A DNA stretch of 7,110 bases from Firmicutes bacterium UBA5420. Its GTDB lineage: Bacteria; Bacillota; Limnochordia; Darwinibacteriales; Darwinibacteriaceae. Both the position numbers and the translations under genes were made by a program. This document shows positions 1 through 5,932 of the stretch, in pieces. Where the stretch lies: positions 1 through 7,110 of the forward strand of contig DHNI01000011.1 in NCBI GenBank assembly GCA_002409455.1, given 5' to 3'. The notes under the pieces were generated by a model. That model did no database searches, was not told the origin of the DNA, and saw only the letters and a list, made by a program, of their open reading frames with translations. The stretch's first letter is position 1, and the number at the start of each line of letters is the position of its first letter.

Positions 1-36
1 ATCTGGATTTTGACGAATCATTTTCAGATCCAACAT
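1..36 (-). CDS. serS: Seryl-tRNA synthetase, N-terminal fragment (cut by window edge)
   Basis: Only the first 12 codons are present, reading MLDLKMIRQNPD. This is the characteristic start of bacterial SerRS, the class II synthetase that charges tRNA-Ser with serine in the cytoplasm; its first residues lead into the long N-terminal coiled-coil arm. The ATG at 36-34 is chosen because AAAGGGGG ends 8 bases before it. Another in-frame ATG two codons upstream (42-40) sits only 2 bases from that ribosome binding site. The gene follows a T-box leader with its own promoter, so its expression should rise when uncharged tRNA-Ser accumulates. Identification rests on the short N-terminus plus the serine-type T-box, which support each other. 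The rest of the gene lies outside the window. Confidence 0.88.
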   Translation of the reverse strand, partial: MLDLKMIRQNPD

Positions 37-51
37 TGTCATATCCCCCTT

Positions 52-94
52 TAAAAATAAAAAACCCGTCGCTGAACTCGAAAGCTCAGGGACG
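52..94 (-). terminator. Intrinsic terminator of the T-box leader (regulated)
   Basis: Reading the minus strand, CGTCCCTGAGCT, a TTCG loop and AGTTCAGCGACG form a 12-position stem with one C-C mismatch and one G-T pair, followed by GG and TTTTTTATTTTT. It lies between the T-box and the serS ribosome binding site. Its 5' arm (GTCCCT) can instead pair with the AGGG of the T-box, giving the alternative antiterminator. It is therefore the attenuator of serS rather than the end of an upstream transcript. Confidence 0.9.
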
Positions 95-285
95 AGAATA
101 TATCCCGCGTTGCCACCCTGTTTAATTGCGCTTTTGATCACCAAAGCGCAATTCACCTCAATTGATCAATTTTCGTCTGCAAGCTCAGGAGGTGGATCCT
201 AAGGCACAGGGCTGGTTTACACCATCCACCAGCTCTCTCTTGGTCATGTGACACTTAGTAGGCTCCCTCATCACTTCTTGGATTA
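52..285 (-). promoter_or_regulatory. T-box riboswitch (serine type) in the serS leader
   Basis: The leader carries a near-perfect T-box, AACAGGGTGGCAACGCG, at about 106-122. Upstream is a Stem I terminal region at 211-238, with AGAGAGCTGGTGG followed by GTGTAAACCAGC, the usual distal-loop signature that contacts the tRNA elbow. The specifier region reads GGATCCACCTCC. The triplet in front of the typical ACC is TCC (196-194), a serine codon, matching the serS start downstream. A strong hairpin at 124-153 (11-bp stem AATTGCGCTTT) fits Stem III, and a 12-bp perfect palindrome AATTGATCAATT lies at 160-171. In this class, uncharged tRNA pairs with the specifier and the T-box bulge (UGGN) and stabilises an antiterminator; otherwise the terminator at 52-94 forms. 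The 5' boundary is inferred from the promoter, about 7 bases after the -10 box. Confidence 0.93.
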
Positions 286-291
286 ACCCTT

Positions 292-320
292 ATTATAATC
301 TATTTTTTAGCTGGGATCAA
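292..320 (-). promoter_or_regulatory. Sigma-A-type promoter of serS
   Basis: A perfect -10 hexamer TATAAT (297-292) lies exactly 17 bases from a good -35 hexamer TTGATC (320-315) on the minus strand. Transcription should begin near 285, giving a leader of about 250 bases that contains the whole T-box. The -35 box falls inside the open tail that follows the nuclease-gene relic, so the DNA upstream of serS appears to have been rearranged close to its promoter. Spacing and sequence are very good; start-site position is inferred. Confidence 0.8.
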
Positions 321-383
321 GACTGTGATCTGGCTAAATTTTGGGGAAATTCTCAATTCATTCCTAGCCCTCGTGAACCGAGA

Positions 384-485
384 AAAATCCAAGATGGTAA
401 TGGCAATGGTTTTGTTCAGCTCACGGTAGTCTTCGCCCTTGTTTAATTGTGTGTTGTATAGTCTGCTGCAATAATAGAGGGAGCG
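384..485 (-). pseudogene. Relic of a PD-(D/E)XK nuclease/transposase (Rpn family) gene
   Basis: A 34-codon minus-strand stretch reads, in pieces, RSLYYCSRLYNTQL, then NKGEDYRELNKT, then IAITILDF. This follows the central segment of the Rpn/PDDEXK_2 recombination-promoting nuclease family, where I recall patterns like RaLYYWsrLYseQL, then GedYseLkkvI and INILDF. The usual Trp after LYY is Cys here (TGC for TGG). The family core with the catalytic Asp/Glu-Lys should lie upstream and is missing, as is the C-terminal half. The frame stays open to a TAG at 302-300, but that tail (SRFTRARNELRIS onward) does not look like the family. The relic is in a different frame from the MFS gene and overlaps its last 13 codons, so those codons and the MFS stop probably come from it. 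The rest of the 300-442 gap holds only this tail and part of the serS promoter. Family assignment is by remembered consensus, not by a search. Confidence 0.72.
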
Positions 486-1768
486 TTGCTTTTCCCCTTG
501 TGACCTGGAACCAAATCCCTCATACGCATGCGCCGTCCCCCTGTATTGGTAACGTTGCGATAAAAGAGATAGAGGGCCAAAGCTCGCATGACTGCCGAGG
601 CCACGAAGATTGGCTTTAGGCCCAGTATTTCCGCGGCAAAGCCCCCTACAAGGGGCCCTACGGCTGTGGCCACACCCATCATCGTGTTATAAACACCAAC
701 GTAGACACTCCGATTATCGTCAGGGGTCACCTCTAAAAGCAAGTTAAAGGCCGCTAAATTGTAACCTCCCCAAAAAACGCCGTTCACAATGTGGATAATA
801 AAAGGAAACCAAATGTTCGGCGCAATCCACCACCAGAGTGGCATTGTAATGATGCCAAGGCCCGAAACCATCATCACGCTCTTTTGCCCAAAAAAGTCCG
901 CTAGGCGCCCCCAGTAACGTTGAATCAATACCATCGAGGCTAGGTTGACTGCGGAAAAAAGGGCCCAGAACCCCGCAGGGCCGCCGAGATCTTCCACAAA
1001 ATAGACCACAAAGAGGGGGCTCGCCATCTGTATGCCCAAATTCCAGACAATAGCGCTTACCACATAGCTACTAAAATCCTGTTGACTCCGAATTTCTTTG
1101 GCGAAGGCTTTCATCTTCTTCAAATAGGAGTCCGTCGAAGCACGTTTAGCCTTTGGAGGGGCTTGATCGAAGACGATCTGACTAAAAAGATAAACAGACA
1201 TAAGTCCCAAAATCGTTGTCAAAAAAAAGAGAACCCGGTAGCTCGTGGGAAATTCTAGGCGTAGCAAGAAGGTGGCAAGAAAGGTAGCCAGCACTGCACA
1301 GCCATTCAAAACCATATTGCGGTTGGCATAATACTTACCCCGCATAGATTTAGGGATCAACGTCGCCTGTAGAGCAGTCCAAGCTGGAACTCCCAGGTTT
1401 GCTGCCATGATCCGAAAGGTCGCTAGCATAATAACGATAGCCACCCTTCGCTCAGGGGCGAACAAGAAGGGCAAAAAGGCCATGAGAATCCAGGAGGATC
1501 GGTTTAGAATACTGCCCACAATAATGAGTAGACGCTTATCCTTTTGGCGCTCAGCAAGCAGGGCGGAAGGAATCTGCAAAATGTTTCCCATAAAGTTGGG
1601 AAAGGCGGTGAGCATCCCGATTTGCGACGGCGTAGCGCCCAGGGCCAATGCAAAAAGGCCAAGGTAGGGGGCTGCCAGATTATCGGCAGCCACCGCAAAG
1701 GCCCCTTCCACCGTATTTAATTCCATAGCTTTCTTCGTGTCTTTCGTTACAGCGGAACCAGGGATCAA
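443..1768 (-). CDS. Major facilitator superfamily transporter, substrate unknown
   Basis: This 441-residue integral membrane protein has the alternating hydrophobic segments of a 12-helix MFS carrier, with a central cytoplasmic loop at about 201-231 rich in Lys/Arg. A motif A-like loop, WGRLADFFGQK (286-296), sits between helices 8 and 9, and a basic SMRGKYYANR stretch (141-150) lies between helices 4 and 5. Substrate cannot be read from the sequence. I place the start at TTG 1768-1766: AGGAGAGG ends 7 bases before it, and it follows the glyA stop by 13 bp. Starting further upstream would add a nonsensical 38-residue extension lying mostly over glyA. It is probably co-transcribed with glyA. 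The last 13 residues (429-441, APSIIAADYTTHN) lie over the relic of a nuclease gene in another frame, so the native C-terminus was probably altered. No clear terminator follows it. Confidence 0.85.
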   Translation of the reverse strand: MIPGSAVTKDTKKAMELNTVEGAFAVAADNLAAPYLGLFALALGATPSQIGMLTAFPNFMGNILQIPSALLAERQKDKRLLIIVGSILNRSSWILMAFLPFLFAPERRVAIVIMLATFRIMAANLGVPAWTALQATLIPKSMRGKYYANRNMVLNGCAVLATFLATFLLRLEFPTSYRVLFFLTTILGLMSVYLFSQIVFDQAPPKAKRASTDSYLKKMKAFAKEIRSQQDFSSYVVSAIVWNLGIQMASPLFVVYFVEDLGGPAGFWALFSAVNLASMVLIQRYWGRLADFFGQKSVMMVSGLGIITMPLWWWIAPNIWFPFIIHIVNGVFWGGYNLAAFNLLLEVTPDDNRSVYVGVYNTMMGVATAVGPLVGGFAAEILGLKPIFVASAVMRALALYLFYRNVTNTGGRRMRMRDLVPGHKGKSNAPSIIAADYTTHN

Positions 1769-1781
1769 GATGGATCCTCTC

Positions 1782-3023
1782 CTAGTCAATTTCTGGGTAA
1801 AGCGGATGCTGCTCAGCGAGCTCCGTAATGGTCTGACGGATCGCAGCAAAATCGTTGCGGTCAGGTTCAAGTGTTGCTGCAATCAAATCGCCAATGATGC
1901 GCATCTCATCCACACCCATGTGCCTTGTGGTAAGAGCAGGGGTGCCGATGCGGATACCACTGGTGACAAAGGGACTCTCTGTTTCAAAGGGGATGGTGTT
2001 CTTGTTGACTGTAATCCCCACTTGATCGAGCTTCTCTTCTGCTACTTTGCCAGTTAAGCCTTTTGCTTTCACATTAACAAGCAAAAGATGATTATCTGTG
2101 CCGCCGGAGACCAGGGGGAATCCATGGCCTTGCAACGTCTCACCAAGAGCCTTAGCATTGGCCAAAACATTCTTTTGGTATTCCTTAAACCCTGGCTGGA
2201 GCGCTTCAAAGAAGGATACAGCCTTAGCGGCAATCACATGCATTAATGGACCACCCTGGATTCCAGGGAAAATGGCTTTATCAATATCCTTGGCATGTTC
2301 TTTTGTGGTAAGGATCATGCCGCCTCTAGGTCCCCTAAGTGTTTTATGGGTTGTAGTCGTGACAAAGTCTGCATATGGAATAGGACTGGGATGTAATCCT
2401 GCAGCGACTAAACCTGCAATATGCGCCATATCTACCATGAACAGAGCGCCAGTCTCATTGGCAATCTCCCGAAACTTGGCAAAATCAATGATCCTTGGGT
2501 AAGCAGAAGCACCGGCAATAATCAGCTTCGGGCGATGCTTTAAAGCCATGTCTCTAACCATATCGTAATCAATGCGTTCATCTTCAGCGCGCACACCATA
2601 GTGAACCACATTGAACCACTTACCCGATTGGTTCACCGGGCTACCATGGGTGAGATGTCCCCCATGGGTGAGATCCATACCTAAAATGGTATCACCTGGT
2701 TTAAGTGCAGCAAAAAACACAGCTTGGTTTGCCTGGGATCCAGAATTGGGCTGGACATTGGCATGGTCAGCACCGAAAAGCTCTTTGGCTCTGTCGCGAG
2801 CTAAGTTTTCGGCCACATCCACATATTCACAGCCGCCATAATAACGTCTACCCGGATAGCCCTCCGCATATTTATTGGTGAGTTGACTTCCCAATGCCTC
2901 CAAAACTGCCATACTTACAAAGTTCTCCGAGGCAATTAACTCTAGGTTGCGATTCTGGCGATGGGTTTCTTGCCTAATGACCTGTAAAATTTCTGAGTCG
3001 GATGTTCTCAAGTGCTCAAACAT
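1782..3023 (-). CDS. glyA: Serine hydroxymethyltransferase
   Basis: The product (413 residues, full family length) is a cytosolic PLP enzyme that interconverts serine plus tetrahydrofolate with glycine plus 5,10-methylene-tetrahydrofolate, the main source of one-carbon units. Visible landmarks are NLELIASENF near residues 26-35, TNKYAEGYPGRRYYGG (49-64), SGSQAN (94-99) for PLP phosphate binding, MVDMAHIAGL (196-205) with Asp198 and His201, and the PLP-lysine motif TTTTHKTLRGPRGG with Lys227. The end, with SGIRIGTPALTTRHMG, is also canonical. The start ATG (3023-3021) has AGAGGGG about 5 bases upstream. Its 49-bp upstream gap is shared with the divergent yqhV gene, so its promoter must lie there or inside yqhV; no good -35/-10 pair is evident. 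The MFS gene follows 13 bp downstream. Identity is not in doubt. Confidence 0.97.
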   Translation of the reverse strand: MFEHLRTSDSEILQVIRQETHRQNRNLELIASENFVSMAVLEALGSQLTNKYAEGYPGRRYYGGCEYVDVAENLARDRAKELFGADHANVQPNSGSQANQAVFFAALKPGDTILGMDLTHGGHLTHGSPVNQSGKWFNVVHYGVRAEDERIDYDMVRDMALKHRPKLIIAGASAYPRIIDFAKFREIANETGALFMVDMAHIAGLVAAGLHPSPIPYADFVTTTTHKTLRGPRGGMILTTKEHAKDIDKAIFPGIQGGPLMHVIAAKAVSFFEALQPGFKEYQKNVLANAKALGETLQGHGFPLVSGGTDNHLLLVNVKAKGLTGKVAEEKLDQVGITVNKNTIPFETESPFVTSGIRIGTPALTTRHMGVDEMRIIGDLIAATLEPDRNDFAAIRQTITELAEQHPLYPEID

Positions 3024-3072
3024 TGCTTCCCCTCTTTCGTTTTAGATTATTTTCTTGGAACGGAGTGATTGC

Positions 3073-3339
3073 ATGACCACAGAACTGCGGGCTGTCTTGA
3101 CCATGGCCTTGCTCCGCCTTATCGCGGGAACGATTGAAATCAGTGCCGGACTGCTGATGCTGAAATTCGGACGCGTGCAGACAGCTCTGAAGATCAACTC
3201 CATGCTCGGTCTCATTGGACCCATCATTCTAACCCTCGTCGGTGCCGTTGGCTTGATTGGACTCAGCAGTGAACTATCTTGGTCGAGGTTGGTTTTAACC
3301 GCTCTGGGAGTGCTCTTGATCTTTTTAGGAACGAGATAG
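3073..3339 (+). CDS. yqhV: YqhV-family small membrane protein (DUF2619)
   Basis: The 88-residue product is mostly hydrophobic, with three likely membrane helices at about 8-31, 43-66 and 71-86. The segments MALLRLIAGTIEISAG (11-26), LMLKFGRVQTALKINSMLGLIGP (28-50) and LVGAVGLIGL (55-64) match the YqhV family of Bacillota, where RV.TAL.IN..LGL.GP is the recognisable core; function is unknown. In Bacillus subtilis yqhV sits beside the spoIIIA sporulation operon, which is not the case here. The ATG at 3073 is preferred because GGAG lies 7 bases upstream; TTG at 3055 would add six residues without a better site. It is the only plus-strand gene: it ends 2 bp from the asnS stop (convergent) and starts 49 bp from glyA (divergent). 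Reverse-strand reading frames over it are shadows. Confidence 0.86.
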   Translation: MTTELRAVLTMALLRLIAGTIEISAGLLMLKFGRVQTALKINSMLGLIGPIILTLVGAVGLIGLSSELSWSRLVLTALGVLLIFLGTR

Positions 3340-3341
3340 CC

Positions 3342-4634
3342 TTACGGATAAATCCGATTCATCAAACGGGCAAAGGGAACGGCTTCTCTCAAGTGCGAAA
3401 GACCGCAAATCCAGGCAACCGTACGCTCTAAGCCCAGTCCAAAGCCGGAGTGTGGGACAGTACCATAACGCCTTAAATCAATATACCATGCATATTGCTC
3501 TTCGGGCAGATTATGCTCCTTAAGCCTTTGCTGAATGAGGTCTAGATCATGAATCCTCTCACCACCGCCGATGATCTCTCCATAGCCTTCGGGGGCAAGA
3601 AGATCGCTACCTAACACAACTTCGGGTCGCTCGGGGTCGGGCTGCATGTAAAAAGCCTTAATCTGCGTCGGATAACGATGGACAAAAACAGGCCGATCGA
3701 ACTGGCTGGCAATAATAGTTTCATCACCCGCGCCAAAATCGTCGCCCCATGTAAAGTCAACTCCGTTTCTTTGCAAGATCCCCACTGCTTCATCATAAGA
3801 AATTCGAGGGAAAGGTGCTACAATAGCCTCGAGTTTGCTTCGATCACGCTCTACAATCTCCAGTTCTTTGGAACAGTTCTGTAGAACCTGTTGAACGATG
3901 TAGCAAACATATTCTTCTTGAAGATCCATGTTACCATTTACATCCAAAAAGGCCACCTCTGGCTCAATCATCCAAAACTCCATGAGATGACGGCGAGTCT
4001 TCGACTTTTCGGCTCGAAAGGTAGGCCCGAAGCAATAGACCTTACCAAAGGCCATGGCCCCAGCCTCCATATAAAGCTGCCCACTCTGTGACAAGTATGC
4101 TTTATCATCAAAATAATCTGTTTCAAAGAGGGTTGATGTTCCCTCCACAGAAGCAGGTGTTAAAATAGGCGCATCGATGAGCACAAAGTCCCGGTCATCG
4201 AAGAATTGCCTCGATGCTTTAATAATTTCGTTTCTGATCAGCATGATGGCATGCTGCTTTTGGCTTCTCAACCACAGGTGCCGACGATCCATGAGATACT
4301 CTACCCCGTGTTCTTTAGGGGTGATGGGATATTCTTCTGCAATTTGCAGAATCTCTAGGTCAGTAACCGAAAGCTCATAACCGCTTAAAGACCTTGGCTC
4401 TTCCCGGACAATACCCCTTACGACCAGGGACGATTCTTGGGTGAGAGTCTTGGCAGCTTCAAAGATCTCTTCTGAAACCTCTGCTTTTACAAGCACGCCC
4501 TGGATCAAATCGGTGCCATCCCGGATGATAAGAAACTGAATTTTTCCGCTGGATCGCTTATTATACAGCCAACCTCTAAGTTCTACTTCTTCGCCTACAT
4601 GTTCGCCAATCTGTTTGAGATACACACGTTTCAT
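3342..4634 (-). CDS. asnS: Asparaginyl-tRNA synthetase
   Basis: This class IIb synthetase attaches asparagine to tRNA-Asn in the cytoplasm. From the ATG at 4634-4632 it is 430 residues, the usual length for Bacillota AsnRS. An OB-fold anticodon-binding domain (about 1-100) opens with VELRGWLYNKRSSGKIQFLI. The catalytic domain has motif 2, FRAEKSKTRRHLMEF (206-220), the GEIIGGGERI stretch (352-361) and motif 3, GFGLGLER (397-404). There is no GatB-recognised AspRS-type insertion, which favours AsnRS over AspRS. The start was chosen because GGGAGG lies 7 bases before this ATG; the upstream in-frame GTG would overlap that ribosome binding site. It follows the endonuclease IV-like gene by 16 bp and has no T-box of its own, so it is probably the last gene of the ychF operon. 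No terminator is visible after it; read-through would run antisense to yqhV. Confidence 0.96.
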   Translation of the reverse strand: MKRVYLKQIGEHVGEEVELRGWLYNKRSSGKIQFLIIRDGTDLIQGVLVKAEVSEEIFEAAKTLTQESSLVVRGIVREEPRSLSGYELSVTDLEILQIAEEYPITPKEHGVEYLMDRRHLWLRSQKQHAIMLIRNEIIKASRQFFDDRDFVLIDAPILTPASVEGTSTLFETDYFDDKAYLSQSGQLYMEAGAMAFGKVYCFGPTFRAEKSKTRRHLMEFWMIEPEVAFLDVNGNMDLQEEYVCYIVQQVLQNCSKELEIVERDRSKLEAIVAPFPRISYDEAVGILQRNGVDFTWGDDFGAGDETIIASQFDRPVFVHRYPTQIKAFYMQPDPERPEVVLGSDLLAPEGYGEIIGGGERIHDLDLIQQRLKEHNLPEEQYAWYIDLRRYGTVPHSGFGLGLERTVAWICGLSHLREAVPFARLMNRIYP

Positions 4635-4650
4635 CCGTTTTCCTCCCACT

Positions 4651-5490
4651 CTATGTACTTTTTAGCTCATCGTACAGCCCTTGTAAAATCAGGGCATCCT
4701 CTTCTAAGATGGGGCTCTCACAAGTGAGCCAGCCCGCCACGTCAAAATCTACCAACGCCTTCAGTACGTCACCATACCTAAATTCCGTTTCTTCTAGGGG
4801 TAGATGCCGTTTTTCCCCTTTTGGTCCATATTCAATTCCGGATAAATGAATGTGTTGTTCCTGCAAGGCTCCTGCACCCAGATTGTCCTTGATGAGCTGC
4901 AGAGCCCCTTGAAAATGCTCGTAGGTATTAAACTCGCCTAGGCTCCGTGCGAAAAGGTGGGAAAAGTCTACGCAAGGGTAGACCCCCGGTATATCTACTC
5001 CCAGACGCACCAACTCTTCTAAGGTACCAAACTGCGAGGGGCCTCCCGTTGTCTCGGGACTAAGGCGAATGGCAATGCCCTCATCATCGAGCCTTTCTAG
5101 CATGTCCTCCATGGAACACTTCACACGCCCATAGACCTCCTCAGGGTCGTCATCGTGATAATAAGCAGCATGAAAGGTGACACTTGTTGCTCCCGCCCAT
5201 GCCCCAACCCGGGCCGCCTGAATAATGCGATCCTTGCTAGCAGATATTTTCTGCGGCTCCGCCGAATTGAGATTCACATAGTAAGGAGCGTGAACGGTGA
5301 GGGAAATATCATGTTCCTCAGCCAAGGCCCTAATCTCTTTCGCTGTGTCCTGGCCCATTTTGACCCCACGCACAAACTCGATTTCTAGATGGCGCAGACC
5401 TAGTTCTGCCAAACGCTTCACGGCATTGGCAGTGCTCCTAGGTTTTGTCGATGCGGGAATGCCTGCGGTGCCGATGCGAAGTTTACACAT
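4651..5490 (-). CDS. Endonuclease IV-like / sugar-phosphate isomerase-like TIM-barrel protein
   Basis: The 279-residue product belongs to the xylose isomerase-like/AP endonuclease 2 superfamily. Aligning by eye to E. coli endonuclease IV (Nfo), most metal ligands are present: His67 in TVHAPYYVNLNS (Nfo His69), His107 in VTFHAAYYH (His109), Glu146 in LSPETTGG (Glu145), Asp175 and His178 in YPCVDFSHLFA (Asp179, His182), His215 in HIHLSG (His216), His229 in GEKRHLPL (His231) and Glu258 in LTCESP (Glu261). The position of Nfo Asp229 seems to be Lys227. This suggests a metal-dependent hydrolase or AP endonuclease-like enzyme with an altered third site, so the substrate is uncertain. The ATG at 5490-5488 overlaps the YlbF-family stop by 8 nt, suggesting translational coupling; the 35 in-frame residues upstream lie over the preceding gene and do not resemble the family. 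asnS follows by 16 bp. Confidence 0.8.
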   Translation of the reverse strand: MCKLRIGTAGIPASTKPRSTANAVKRLAELGLRHLEIEFVRGVKMGQDTAKEIRALAEEHDISLTVHAPYYVNLNSAEPQKISASKDRIIQAARVGAWAGATSVTFHAAYYHDDDPEEVYGRVKCSMEDMLERLDDEGIAIRLSPETTGGPSQFGTLEELVRLGVDIPGVYPCVDFSHLFARSLGEFNTYEHFQGALQLIKDNLGAGALQEQHIHLSGIEYGPKGEKRHLPLEETEFRYGDVLKALVDFDVAGWLTCESPILEEDALILQGLYDELKST

Positions 5491-5893
5491 CTTGCCCGGG
5501 GATGAGGATTTTCTTCTTAGGAATCTCCAACTTAGGCTCTTCCTCGAGTTCCTCATCTTCTTCTTTGAGATCCAAGACGGAAGATAGGGCATCATTAACT
5601 TGCATCATCAAGCTACTAAAAGCAAACTCCGCTTCGAACAGTTCCCGAATATACGGGTTCACCGAAATGACTCCAAAAAGCCTCTGCAGTTGCTCTTCTT
5701 GGTCAGGGGTTATTTCTTCTCCACCCATCTGCTGTTGCTGTAATTGCAGCTGTTTTTCCTGGAAATCACGGAGCATCACCTTGGCTGCCTGGTGTTTGTT
5801 CACCCCATCGCGGGCTGTGATCATCCTGTGATATTCGCCGCTATTGGCAATAGCTTCAGCTAGTTCCTGTGCTTTCTTCTGTACATCCATCAT
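5483..5893 (-). CDS. YlbF/YmcA family protein (Com_YlbF domain)
   Basis: This 136-residue, largely helical, soluble protein matches the YlbF/YmcA family. An N-terminal helix (VQKKAQELAEAIANSGEY, about 4-21) is followed by a Gln-rich helix with a run of four Gln near 50-56, then the typical NPYIRELFEAEFAFSSLM region (79-96). An acidic tail (DLKEEDEELEEE, 107-118) and a short basic end (IPKKKILIP) follow. In Bacillus subtilis YlbF and YmcA form a complex with YaaT that modulates RNase Y, competence and biofilm formation; whether this paralogue does the same cannot be told. AGGAGG lies 4 bases before the first ATG and 7 before the second (5890-5888), so the true start may be one codon later. The gene follows ychF by 39 bp and its stop overlaps the next start, so it is within the operon. 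Confidence 0.85.
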   Translation of the reverse strand: MMDVQKKAQELAEAIANSGEYHRMITARDGVNKHQAAKVMLRDFQEKQLQLQQQQMGGEEITPDQEEQLQRLFGVISVNPYIRELFEAEFAFSSLMMQVNDALSSVLDLKEEDEELEEEPKLEIPKKKILIPGQDV

Positions 5894-5908
5894 ACAACCT
5901 CCTATACT

Positions 5909-5930
5909 CGCAAATTGATCTTTATTTGCG
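5909..5930 (-). repeat. Short inverted repeat between ychF and the YlbF-family gene
   Basis: CGCAAAT and ATTTGCG form a perfect 7-bp stem with an 8-base loop, starting two bases after the ychF stop and ending 8 bases before the AGGAGG of the next gene. No T-run follows, so it is not an intrinsic terminator. It could be a processing or stability element between two operon genes, or a minor protein-binding site, but it may equally be chance. Confidence 0.45.
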
Positions 5931-5932
5931 TC

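Noticed and set aside
443..1882. Longer MFS reading with an ATG start at 1882
   Set aside because: The extra 38 residues mostly overlap the glyA C-terminus in another frame and are not membrane-protein-like; a TTG with a good ribosome binding site follows the glyA stop.
2098..2502. 134-codon plus-strand open frame opposite glyA
   Set aside because: It is the antisense shadow of a clear serine hydroxymethyltransferase gene, without a family-like sequence.
3023..3050. Plus-strand promoter for yqhV (TTGCTT, 16 bases, GATTAT)
   Set aside because: Only three of six and four of six consensus matches, with non-ideal spacing in T-rich DNA; not enough to call.
3036..3080. Minus-strand promoter for glyA around TAATCT with TGCAAT upstream
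   Set aside because: Weak match in both hexamers; the sequence upstream is the yqhV coding start. A promoter is needed but I cannot point to it.
5491..5595. N-terminal extension of the TIM-barrel protein to 5595
   Set aside because: These 35 residues are basic shadow translation of the YlbF-family acidic tail region; the ATG at 5490 gives the natural first beta strand (LRIGTAG).
5445..5831. 128-codon plus-strand open frame rich in Ser and Cys
   Set aside because: Its Ser/Cys runs are the reverse complement of Gln/Glu-rich codons of the YlbF-family gene; low complexity, no independent support.
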